DNA from: Triglochin maritima
Taxonomy: Eukaryota; Streptophyta; Magnoliopsida; Alismatales; Juncaginaceae
Assembly (NCBI GenBank): GCA_963682175.1
Contig: OY821771.1
Span: 41,870,201-41,934,200 of the forward strand
Direction: 5' to 3'
Length of the DNA stretch: 64,000 nucleotides
Shown here: positions 45,940 through 56,257 of the stretch, one piece after another
Layout: every line of letters begins with the position of its first letter
Numbering within the stretch: the first letter of the stretch is position 1
Notes under the pieces: model-generated
Told to the model about the DNA's origin: nothing
Seen by the model: the letters and a program-made list of their open reading frames with translations, nothing else
Databases searched by the model: none
Program-made: the position numbers and the translations under genes

Positions 45940-46783
45940 GCAGACAACTCCGACTCTATCAAACCCTTTCTCTCTCCGGTCGTTCGTTTGGTGAGTTCCA
46001 TCTTCTCATCTCCGCCCCCTTCTCCTTTTCCAAACTGCCAATGTATCTAAATTCAGACTCCGTTCCTCGAAAACTCCTCCGGTTTGTTTACGGATCGCTT
46101 CGTTATGTTAAAAAAATGGTGCTTTAGGGTTTCGATTCGCCCTAGATTTAGAGTTGATGTGGGTTTCTGCGTAGATCTTTTGATTCGTAGAAATACGTGT
46201 TTTTGAGTTGGATTTCGGATTTCGTGATGCCTAATTCACGTGCCGTGTGGATCACTAGGAAGACGGTGTCCTCAATGACCCATTATTTGGGGGGTTTTAT
46301 TGGTTAAATTACGATATTTTGCTTTACTTTGCCACGTCTTGAAGTGTGTGTGATTATTGAAAGTTGCTCTTTTGGGGTTTATACTTTATAATGGAACTGC
46401 TCAACCACTACAGAGAAGAATTCGCATTGTTTTTGTCTGGAATGGTATTGTTTTTACTAAAGTCAAGTTTGTTTTTTTGGTAAAAATGTGTTTTAGTCAT
46501 TTGGTTTTCATTTTTCCTTCTATCATCTGTTATTCTGCTTGCGATGGAACCTAAATTGGGTTGATGCTAGAGTGCCCGTCATCGTCTTTTATCTGTTAGG
46601 TTTGCCCAACTTCATGAATTTGAGTTACCATTTTCTATTTATACTTGTTACAATTCCTTTTGCTAAATAATGCTTCTAGGTTTTATGGTATTGATATTCT
46701 TGTAACTTGATTTACAACTGATGTTCTTGTTATCTTTCAGTTTCGAGGACTTGACCCTCTCACAGGTAGCATAAACTTTAGTC
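45940..46783 (+). promoter_or_regulatory. Probable 5' UTR and leader intron of the BPA1-like gene
   Basis: A CT-rich stretch (CCCTTTCTCTCTCCGG) ends in a GTGAGT donor at about 45991. A TTATCTTTCAG acceptor at about 46740 precedes 43 bases of leader before the start codon at 46784. This gives a 5' UTR intron of about 750 bases, common in plant genes of this class. The transcription start is inferred. Confidence 0.5.
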
Positions 46784-49700
46784 ATGGGGGAAACTGGATT
46801 CATAGTTGAAGTTACTAATCTTTCTCCCAGAGCAACTGAGAAGGATGTTTACGACTTCTTTGCTTTCTCTGGTGTGATTGAGCATGTCGAGATAATAAGG
46901 TGATAAAAATCTATAAAACACGCCATAAAGATCATAATTCACAGTTTGTACATTTCCGGGTCTAAAGTATGCTGTATGGGTGAAATCACTCATTGAGATT
47001 ATTGTAGTCATACTCTGTCAAGGCCAAGTTATTTTGCATCTTGATGAAATGGTAGATGTTTCCTTTTACTGGTTCCAAAATGGTATAGTTATGCTTAGCT
47101 TTATATTCATACTTATTTATATTCCATTTTCCTCTGTGTTCTGTTTCTGGAACCACGTTTTTTTCCTTACATTTTCATCTGAATAGTTGTATGTCAAACA
47201 CATTGTCCTTTTTTGCTTGCTACAATTCATAAAAGCTGACTATATTGATTTTTTATTTATTTCTTATGTTATTGTTGCGTTGTATTTTTCTTTTTCTTTT
47301 GATTAATATAGACTTCCTGCATTTGTATAAGTAAGATTGAATGATTGAATCATTCATTTAGGAGTTCTGACTTTTGAATCCTTTAATTAGATCAGGGGAA
47401 TATGCTTCGACTGCATATGTTACTTTTCGAGAAGCGCACGCACTAGAGACTGCAGTCTTGCTCACTGTAAGTTTCCCAGCAAGTAATAAATTATTTTCTG
47501 TAGTTTTGCCAGCAAATAGAAAATGATGCTACTCTTTAGAATTGACCTTTTGACATCCAATTGTTGATGATGTGCCAAACCATGCAATAAATTTGAAAAG
47601 GAGTAAGATGCTAAATTGTATAGGAGGGGACCCAGTTAATGTAGCATCCTCCCGGGTGACAAAAACATATCCTGGTGTTACTCGAAAAGAAAACTTTAGT
47701 TATGTAGTTTGACGTTGGCCAACTGCAACTGTCAATTTTAGTATTTAGCTCTTATGCTGTAGTAGATCAGTTTTCAAGCCAGCTACAAATCTTCCTTTAC
47801 TGTAAGGGAATGACTGACTTATTAGCCTGACCTGTCGAAGCAGTTAGCTGAACAATTTGTCTCTCTGTGACCGAGGATATGCATAAACCTTATATCACCA
47901 CAGTCCACCTCCAATGCAGCGCAGAAAAATACCATGTGTCCTAGAGGGGTCCACAGCAGTTCTTTAGTGAGTTATGAATCCACGAAAACTTTCTTGCAGG
48001 TCTCTGTATACTAGCTATGCTAATAGGAAGTCATGGTTTGATGAAAAAGAATCTCACATGGTTCGATGTTCACAAACATATTTCATGCCAACTGATATGT
48101 TTGTTGAAACTCAACTAGTGGCCTGTTTATGTTATGATCCAGTGGTTGATGGGCAACCCTGTGTTGGAGGATGCCTTCAACGTTGGAGGCGTGTTGTAAT
48201 ATTAAGGTTTCCTTTTTTTGTGCGGTAATTAATCAGTCACACATATCTGAACTTTTAAATGTTACAATTTACTTCAATATTGATATCTGCACCATGTTGT
48301 AGCATATGAGGTGCAGGTATAGGAGCTTTTAAATGTTTGAGATATCGTGTCCTTTTGAAATGGGGTCGTGATAGACGGACGCGGGCGTCACAGACGCGCC
48401 TTACGTGGATCTGTACAGCTCAGATATTTGCTTTGAGTCAGCGTCCAGTCAGCGAAATTTCTCTTCGCGCGTTTTGGTCTTTTTAAAAAACGCCGGTTCT
48501 TTAAGTTGAACGATTCATTTCCCAATACACAGATAAGACAGTATGCAGACCCTAGGACATCGTGCAGTATCATTATTCGTGCAGAGCCCACACTTATCAT
48601 AATAAAATATTTGTTTTTAAGTTTTACGTTGGATCAACTTAATTTGTCTAGCTTACTTTATGTGTGTGTGCAGTTTACATTATGTGTTTGTCATGTTTAC
48701 GTTATGTGTCTGTCCGGAATAAGTGTATTTGCAGTCCGGAATAAGTGTATTTGTTGTCCGGAATAAGTGTATTTGTTGTCCGGTTTAAGAATAAAGTGTG
48801 TCCAGAAACGGAACATAAAGTTTGTCCGGAATAAGTGTATTTGCAGTCCGGAATAAGTGTATTTGTTGTCCGGTTTAAGAATAAAGTGTGTCCAGAAACG
48901 GAACATAAAGTTTGTCCGGAATAAGTGTATTTGCTGTCCGGAATAAGTGTATTTGTTGTCCAGAATAAGTGTATTTGCAGTCCGGAATAAGTGTAGTTGT
49001 CCAGAATAAGAAGAAAATGTGTTCAGAAATGAAACAGAAAGTTTGTCCGGAATAAGTGTATTTGTTGTCCGGAATAAGTGTAGTTCCTGTCCGGTTTAGG
49101 AAGAAAGTTTGTCCTGTTTATGTAGAAAGTTTGTCCTGTTTATGTAGAAAGCTTGTCCTGTTTATGTAGAAAGTTTGTCATGTTTTGTCCTGTTTATGTA
49201 GAAAGTTTGTCATGTTTATGTAGAAAGTTTGTATGTTTATGTAGAAAGTTTGTCCTGTTTATGTAGAAAGTTTGTCTTGTTTATGTAGAATGTTTGTCCA
49301 GTTTATGTAGAAAGTTTGTACTGTTTATGTACAAAGTTTGTCTTGTTTATGTAGAAAGTTTGTCCCGTTTATGTAGAATGTTTTTTTCAGTTTATGTAGA
49401 AAGTTTGTCATGTTTATGTAGATATAATGAGAGCACAATGAGATATTGATAATACATATTATTGATGATAACTATTATACAATAAGATACAATGAGAGCA
49501 CAAAGATAAACAAACAATACAAGCACAAACACAAACACACAAAAATTACAAAAATAATATATCTTCTCCCAGTAAATCACACACAAACAAACAATACAAA
49601 CACACACAAATTACAAAGATAATATATATTTGAGCGTTGTACCTCTCTCCGGAATAAATCACTATTTCGAGCAAGATATTATTTCGAAGAAGCGTCTGAT

Positions 49701-52646
49701 GCCGACTCCCAGAGTTCTTCACAACGTAAGCAACGTGAATAGGACGGCGATGACACTCTTTCTTTCTTCTTCCTTCTTTTTCTGTCATGTGCACTCCAAC
49801 AATGCAGCAAAGATGTTGTGGTGCGAAGTCTTCACCACCGGATCGTCACATTCACGATGTTAACGCTGACAAGAACATCGGGAAGTCTTCGCACCGTCCC
49901 ATTCACGCTGCTTACGTTGTGAAGAATCCTGTGAGTCGGCATCAGACGCTTCTTCGACATAATATCTTGCTAGAAATGGTGATTTATTCTGGAAAGAAAG
50001 AATAAAGAAGAAAGAAAGAGTGTCATCATATTTGTATTTGGGTGGAGAGAGAGAACGTGCTGAGTTAAACGCATTTAATGTGATTTGAGTAGACATCAGG
50101 AAGAAAAAACAAAAAAACATTCATGTTTTGGCCACGTAAGGGCTGACATGGATGTCCACGTAGAGCGTGTCCGTGACGCGCTGCGTTCATAAAACATTTT
50201 CCTTTGAAATGTATGCCAAGATGTATCCTTATACAGATGATTAAATACTTATGGATAATAAGTTCGTGATCTACCCAAAGTCCTGTTAATACTTGATTTC
50301 CGTGACCTAATCACAGCTTCAATATAATTTACCTCAAGCTTCAATGTAATTTTCACTGTTTGAAGTAACATGTTAATCTTGTGCTTAAGTGTGTTCCTAG
50401 TTTGGTTTTGTCTCACTGAAGTTTATACGACTGGTTTATTCAGTATTCCTGTATTTCTTGTTGTAGGGAGCTACTATCGTAGATCAACCTGTTTGCATTG
50501 TTCGTTGGGGACAGTATGCTGACACAAATGATTTCTGGTCTCAGCCTTCATGGAGCCACGAAGAAGCTTACTCTTCGGTATCTATTTCTATTTCCATTGT
50601 TTTACTGTAAGACGGAACAATTAGTTAGACTCGAACAAATGGCTTCAATGCCTTCATGTGTCACAAACTTACAATGATGTCCCGTGTATATAGCTTAGTG
50701 GGTTCATGAAAATATGCATCTGTCATCATCATTGAGTGGCACTAAATTAAAAGGATGTGTATAAGCAAGTAGGGTCCCTCATTCTGTTTCTCCTAATTTC
50801 TCAGTTTTCAAATGCTTCTACGGCAACATTATTGATCCAATAGCTTATATCCTAATTGACTATTTATCATCCTAACCTATATTTCTGTACAGTTTAATAG
50901 ATACCCAAACTTACGCAGAGCTGTCCTAAAAGAACATTGCTATAGTTATCTGCCGCTTTTTGCATGTGATATTTTCAAAAGTAACTAAGCTACGATAGCA
51001 ACTCAACTGACACAGAAGTGCCCTTCAAGATTATAGAACGTGGCTTCACGACTTACCATCCGCTTTACCCCTCATTTCTCGAATACTACAAAAAATATCA
51101 GGAGGGAACATATAAATGTTACTTTGTTTGTTGGCCTAGCTTACAAAGGTATAGTGTCATATGTTAGTATGAACATAGTTTTATTTTATTTAGGAAGTAC
51201 AATTAAGGTGAAGGAAACCGATCAAAAGAAAAGCTGAAGAAAATTTTAAAAAAAATTTTAAAAATTCTTTGCTGATTTCTGTTTTCTTTCTATTTGCTTT
51301 ACTTCTGAGTGCACAAACCCCCTTCAGTCTTCACTTCTAGCGCTTCGACTATGTTAGGTATCTTGAGTGCAATTACAAATTCATGATCATGTGATTTTAT
51401 TGATGCCTCTTAGACTCTTGCAAAACCTTGTTAAATTCCTCTTATTGCTGTCGCTGCCCCTCATGATCATTCAAGAGCGAAGTCTCTTTCCATTTTCATT
51501 AGTCAAGTAGTTTGAGTTGTTGAGAAGACTTGTTGTCCATTTGTAGTTCTCCCACTACTACATAATTACATCCGCAACTTGAATGAAGTTATTTTAGTTT
51601 GGAAGTGTGACAAGTCTAGAATTTATTTGTAATAACGACTCTTCTTCTTGGGCAATGTTTAACTAGACCATGTCTCCTGCAACACTGCCTATTTAAACAA
51701 ATTATCAATTTGACCAAATCTTACATCCCGTCCTTTCATTTTGTAAATACAACAAGCTTCTTTCTAAATCTTCTAGCCAACTATGCAAATAATGATTTCA
51801 TATAATTACACATCGCAGTTTTCACTGTACATGGTTTATGCTACAGAAAATGGCTGAATTGATCAGCAAATGGTTTATAGTTTCTGTTGTTTACATCAAT
51901 AAACCTGACAAGTGCACCAAATAAGTTTTCGCCGACGGAGATGATGGAATCTGTACTAGCACATCTCACCCTCCATAGCCCGTGCACCTTCCACATACCC
52001 CATCACGTGCCAGTTTTCCTTATTTTCGTGTATGTTTACTGCATACAGGTCTTGGGCTATTAATTGTTTTTGTTTCCACTCTATTGTAGATTTACAAGGT
52101 TTCTCAAGTTGTATATGGACATATTAGATCATAACTGTTCTTTCATGAAAGCAACTCCAAACTCTTTCATATTTTATTTTGTTTTGAACATTTTTGCTTT
52201 CTGTTTGGCAAACTTTTCAGGCCTATCAAGCCAACCATTTTTCTACAACTCCAGGGGAAGTCATTACTGTTACACAGGATATCGTCAAAACGATGCTAGC
52301 CAAGGGGTACACACTTAGCAAGGATGCGCTGCTCAGGGCTAGAGCTCTGGATGAATCCTATCAAGTATCGTCCTCAGCGGCCGCAAAAGTCTATGAACTA
52401 AGCAGAAATATAGGACTCACTGACAAAATAAATGCTGGAGTGAGCACATTGAGGTCTGTAGACCAACAGTATCATGTAAGCGAAACTACCAAAACTGTGG
52501 TATCTGCAACAGGAAGGACAGCTGCAAGCGCTGCAAATGCTGTTGTTAACAGCAGCTACTTCTCATCCGGAGCGCTCTGGGTATCTGGTGCTCTTGCTCG
52601 AGCGTCACAAGCTGCGGCTAACCTGGCTAGACATGGAAACAACTAA
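46784..52646 (+). CDS. RRM protein, binding partner of ACD11 (BPA1)-like
   Basis: Four coding exons with GT...AG introns, 46784-46899, 47391-47466, 50467-50577 and 52221-52646, encode 242 residues. An RNA-recognition motif occupies about residues 5-75 (FIVEVTNLSPRATEKDVYDFF ... VEIIRSGEYASTAYVTFRE ... CIVRW), close to the conserved BPA1 family pattern. The rest is an alanine/serine-rich, helix-prone C-terminal half (VITVTQDIVKTMLAKGYTLSKDAL..., with RTAASAANAVV and AARASQAAANLARH-like stretches). BPA1 and its homologues bind ACD11, a ceramide-1-phosphate transfer protein that restrains cell death and immunity. Whether the RRM binds RNA is unclear for the family. Intron 2 is 3.0 kb because a MULE is inserted in it. 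An AATAAA lies at 52772. Confidence 0.93.
48710..49435. repeat. 22-bp minisatellites, two variants, within the intronic MULE
   Basis: Left part (48710-49090): 22-base units of the form GTCCGGAATAAGTGTATTTG plus two bases, embedded in a 90-base higher-order unit (starts at about 48779 and 48869, with a degenerate third at about 48990). Right part (about 49095-49435): about 14 units of the 22-base form GTTTATGTAGAAAGTTTGTC plus CT. A transition unit at about 49088 suggests that the right array arose from the AAGAAAGTTTGTCC part of the left one. Confidence 0.9.
49649..50030. repeat. Imperfect palindrome within the intronic MULE
   Basis: The left arm (about 49649-49790) and right arm (about 49884-50030) are inverted copies, sharing GAAGAAGCGTCTGATGCCGA, CTTCACAACGTAAGCA and GACACTCTTTCTTTC. 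The spacer is about 100 bases. Transcribed with the host intron, it would form a long hairpin. Confidence 0.8.
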
Positions 52647-52771
52647 TGAATGGATGACGGAGTCTGATAAGTAAAATACTTGTTCATTGTTGTACAGCAA
52701 CATACTTGTATGGATTGCCTGTATACTGCACTCTTATCCTGCATAGAGTCTGGTTGTCTTTGCTGCTGGAA

Positions 52772-52777
52772 AATAAA
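52772..52777 (+). terminator. Probable polyadenylation signal of the BPA1-like gene
   Basis: AATAAA 126 bases after the stop codon. A second AATAAA lies at about 52855. Confidence 0.5.
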
Positions 52778-52912
52778 TTCTTAGTGGCTCGCTTAACGTT
52801 ATTATAGTTTAAATTATCATAACATTTTCTAGGTAAATTATATTTGACTGAAGAAATAAAGCTTTAATTATATCTATTGAGTCTGTCGTGCAGAACCCAA
52901 ACTTCTTGTTTA

Positions 52913-53706
52913 GGGCCTCCATTACGGAGGCCCTTTTCGGGTCGGGGCGAAATTCGCCCCGACCTGGCTCCCCTTAATGGGGAGCAGACCCGGGTAGGGT
53001 CGCAACTTGGGTCTGCGACCCGACCTGGGTCACGATCCAGGTCTGGTCACGTGGCCAGACCTGGTTGGTCGGTTTTTTTTTATGTTTTATTGTTTTTGTT
53101 ATTTATATTAGTTAAATAATATGTTAATAATATATATAAATAAAATAAATTGTAAATAAATATAATAATAAATAAAATAAATCAATTGCATTAACTATAA
53201 TAATACAAAATCAATATTAAATTTAATAACGAGATCCCCGCCAGCTTACCGGCGAGCTGGGCAGCCGTTTGTACGAGTTCAATATGTTTCAACCCAACTT
53301 TTAAAAAAAATTACATTTTCTTGTGTTTTTGTTAAACAAATCAATTAAAGTGTATCATTTATTGATATTTGTTAATAATATAGTAAACAAAAAAACTGAA
53401 ACTCAAATAAATAAAATTAAATTAACTTCAAAACAAATTAACAACCAAACACATAACGTAATTATTGTAAGTTAATTAGATTAAGTTATTATAAAAAAAA
53501 TAAATTTAATAGTTTGTGAATTATTATGTTGATATAGAAAATGAGGTAAAAAGAAATGATGTAGAGGAGAGAGAGTGTTGAAAGTGGGGTTGGGGTTAAG
53601 AAGAGAAAAATAGGTTGGGTTGTGGGTTGCATAATGTTTTTTGCTGACGTGGCAGAGAGAGAAAGCTGAGGTGTAAAGATATTTGAGGTTGGGGTTAAAA
53701 AGGACC
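52913..53706. mobile_element. Tourist-like (PIF/Harbinger) non-autonomous element, second copy
   Basis: GGGCCTCCATTAC at the left and, inverted, GGTCCTTTTTAAC at the right are the terminal repeats. TTA flanks both sides (52910-52912 and 53707-53709). The left 180 bases are GC-rich with inverted words (CCTCCATTACGGAGG, GGGTCGGGGCGAAATTCGCC) and CACGTGGCCAGACCTGG. The rest is AT-rich. Same layout as 33485-34206. It lies directly downstream of the BPA1-like gene's polyadenylation region. Confidence 0.7.
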
Positions 53707-53944
53707 TTATGGTGGTGGTCAGCATTGATATCATTTTGATTAGATGTTGTGTCTTTGTATTCTCTCTCCAATGATAATCATTTTTTTAGGATTTTAGATA
53801 AAAGACCTTATTAAAATAATCAAACCATCTTCGTTTTTTATTTGTTGTGAAATGACGGAAGATCAACTATGCATAGAAATGATGTTACTTTGTAACTCGC
53901 TCATGACGAAACCTCTTTTGAGGCATTGGGGAGAGGGCTGTGCA

Positions 53945-54166
53945 AAACCCGGTCGGTCCGGGTCTGGTCCGGACCGGTTGGAATCGGTCCGGGTTTTGGT
54001 CGGAAGGTTTTGAAATTTTCAAGTTCGGTCCGGACTTCTCTGGTTTTTGTTTAAAAAATTTTGGTTTTTGACCGGTCCAGTCCGGTCCATAAGAATCTGG
54101 TCCGATCTTCGGTCCGGACTACGAATTAAAATCCGTTCCGGTCAGGACCGAAATCTCAGCCCTTAC
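53945..54166. mobile_element. hAT-like MITE made of GGTCCGGACC-type palindromes
   Basis: Between AGGGCTGTGC at the left and CAGCCCT at the right, the interior consists of CGGTCCGG, GGACCGG and CCGGTCC words, the same style as 14396-14613. The terminal repeats are short and flanking duplications are not clear. No coding capacity. Confidence 0.55.
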
Positions 54167-55291
54167 TGGCATGAATGAATTCAAAAGTGTATACATCTTT
54201 TGACTGCCTGCTGCATTCGGGTGTCTTCTTCCTGGGGTTACCAGAAACACGTTTTAATGTATTGAATCGTTCAAACACAACAAAAGCAATAGAACAGACT
54301 AGACAATTCCACACTAAGTCACCAACACTACGATCTCAAGCAACTAATCATCATAAAAATGTGGAACGTAACCAGAAGGGAGCGGCGACATAAATTAGTA
54401 AAATATATTAATCCACCTAAAACTAAAAGGTATCGCCGCCAACAAAGACGTGGAAAAATAATTCCATTATACTCTTCTCTAATTTTACTTTATCAACTGC
54501 CACCACAACAACTAGTGGAAGACTGTAGTGGGGAACAAAATCAGGGAATTATGGAGATTCAGATGTCTATGTTTTACTTGAGGAATATTTTCAGATTTAT
54601 TTGGTAATAATGGGCAGGTTTATTACTGTGATTTAAGTTTGTTTAGACCCTACAAAATAGTTTTGAACGAGTAAGTAATGGTATACCTTGTCTTTCTTAA
54701 GGAAGTACAGATGGATTCGCCAACAACTTTCCATAAAGACGGACATAATGTGCCCAAACATCCTATTCAAGTCCCATAAAATGAATAAAACCTTTTCAGA
54801 ACTAAAAGGCCATCCTCATGATTCATGATGCAGTGCTTCAGTAGTTACAATTATCATATTCATCACATTATGGGATCTAAACCTGAAACAAACTAAAAAT
54901 GTTGTAGGAATATAACATTTAAACATCACAAGAAAGCAAAGGCTGAACATGTTCTATGATGTAATAAACCAACAAAATCTGAAATGAAAACTATCAAACC
55001 CTTCTCATCTATTTACGCTTGAATACATTTTAACACCAGTGGTGCTACAGACTGTAGTAAACAAAATAATCCTTTCTACAACCCATCTTAAGTGAGAAAT
55101 TAAGATGCGAGTAAAACAAGCAGATTACAAAAACAACAAAAAATCGTGTCAAGAAACAGAACCAAAACGTAATTGCCACCTGCTGTAACAACACTTAAAA
55201 CCTCTTCTTCCGTTAACTAACTGTACAAACAGCAGCAGCAGAAGCAGCAGGCATTTCATCAAACACTTGCTCAATTCTGCGAACTCCGATA
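54167..55291. other. 3' flank of the glutaredoxin-like gene
   Basis: AT-rich sequence, probably including the 3' UTR of the minus-strand gene (55.0-55.29 kb). A frame at 54175-54393 and its overlap to 54607 show no recognisable domain. No RNA gene is visible. Confidence 0.4.
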
Positions 55292-56257
55292 CTAACAAGC
55301 GGGGCACCTAACGAGCCCATTCTCATTACAATTCGGGCATCGCCTGAAGCCGCCAGGCTCGACGCATTTACTCTCCACCTCGCCATCCTCAATGAAAATC
55401 TTACAGCTACCGGAACACGACTCGCACGGCACGAACCTCATGTCCCCACACGCCTCGCATGGCTCGGGCGTCCCCCAAGCCTTCCCGCATTCTCCGAACG
55501 CTTTCTCCAATCGCCCGTTCTCGTGCATCTCCTTGACCTCCTCCGCCCCGCCTATATACTTCCCAGCAGCGAACACTCTCGGGATGGTTTGGCCACCGAA
55601 TCCAGGCCCGAGGATCGCGGTGAGCTCCTCCTTGAATTCCTTATGCATCGACGTGTCCCTCTCGTCGATCCGGATTCCGTAACCTTTTAGAATCAAGTGG
55701 ACGTCACAGCAATCCTCGTACGTCTTCCGGATCCCACGGAGGCTGGTGAAGTAAAACACCACCTTCCCCTCCCCGCCCGGCGGGCACTTGTCGTTTTGAG
55801 ATTTCTTCGCGGCTTTCTTGGCGTTGATCTTCGTCTGGAACGCCTGGATTCTCGCCTTCACTAGGCTCATTCTTGGGTCGACCGGAGACGAATCGGTGCA
55901 ACTGAATTCGCCATCCAAAGAGTGGCTACGTTCGACTTTCCGGCGAATCGGACTAACATCGTCGTCGTCCAATCCCTCCATTAACTCCCACACGTTTATC
56001 GTCTCCGGCTCGTTCGGAGGCGTTACCGACGGCGTCTTCGGAGCCTTTTTCTCGATCATATCCGACCAACTCATGTCGGTTTCGTTCAGCCGTTTCTTCA
56101 TCGGCTCGTCGTCGTTGAGCTTCAAGGAGCCAAGCGTGGAGGATTTGAGGGACACGAAATGGTATCCGCCGCAGCCGCTGACGACCCTCCGCCGGCCGGG
56201 GAGGGAATTCGTCCGGCGGAGTCCCGGCTGGAATTGCTTGGAGCTAGTGCACCCCAT
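55292..56257 (-). CDS. Plant glutaredoxin-like protein with C-terminal CxxC pairs
   Basis: A single-exon frame of 321 residues from the second in-frame ATG; I prefer this start because it gives MGCTSSK, a consensus N-myristoylation/palmitoylation site, which would tether the protein to membrane. An earlier ATG four codons upstream is also in frame. A variable region (10-160) with short conserved words (INVWELMEGLDDD, about 87-100) precedes a glutaredoxin-fold domain (about 165-260): VVFYFTSLRGIRKTYEDC, DERDTSMHKEF, TIPRVFAAGKYIGGAEEV. The TSLRG motif replaces the CxxC/CxxS active site, as in this plant subfamily (At3g57070/At5g39865 type). Four CxxC pairs follow (267/270, 278/281, 307/310, 318/321), probably a zinc-binding module. 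Redox activity is doubtful and molecular role is unknown for the subfamily. Codon use is GC-rich compared with the flanks, typical of such genes. Confidence 0.93.
   Translation of the reverse strand: MGCTSSKQFQPGLRRTNSLPGRRRVVSGCGGYHFVSLKSSTLGSLKLNDDEPMKKRLNETDMSWSDMIEKKAPKTPSVTPPNEPETINVWELMEGLDDDDVSPIRRKVERSHSLDGEFSCTDSSPVDPRMSLVKARIQAFQTKINAKKAAKKSQNDKCPPGGEGKVVFYFTSLRGIRKTYEDCCDVHLILKGYGIRIDERDTSMHKEFKEELTAILGPGFGGQTIPRVFAAGKYIGGAEEVKEMHENGRLEKAFGECGKAWGTPEPCEACGDMRFVPCESCSGSCKIFIEDGEVESKCVEPGGFRRCPNCNENGLVRCPAC

Larger units (their letters stand above)
48363..50202. mobile_element. Non-coding Mutator-like element in intron 2 of the BPA1-like gene
   Basis: A perfect 9-bp target duplication TTTGAAATG flanks the element (48354-48362 and 50203-50211). 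The ends GGGTCGTGATAGACGGACGC and, inverted, GGAAAATGTTTTATGAACGC form imperfect terminal repeats of about 50 bases, best matched around GCGTCAC..GACNCGC..TACGTGGA. There is no transposase frame. The interior is a long minisatellite (48710-49435) and a palindrome (49649-50030). It is unrelated in sequence to the PMD-type MULEs in this window. Its small frames, for example around 49546-49863, come from the palindrome and are not genes. Confidence 0.88.

Noticed and set aside
47974..48228. 84-codon frame in intron 2 of the BPA1-like gene as an exon
   Set aside because: The RRM reads through exons 2 and 3 without it, no splice sites fit, and no family is recognisable.
49546..50005. Small frames on both strands at 49.5-50.0 kb as genes
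   Set aside because: They mirror each other because the DNA is a palindrome; no independent protein signal.
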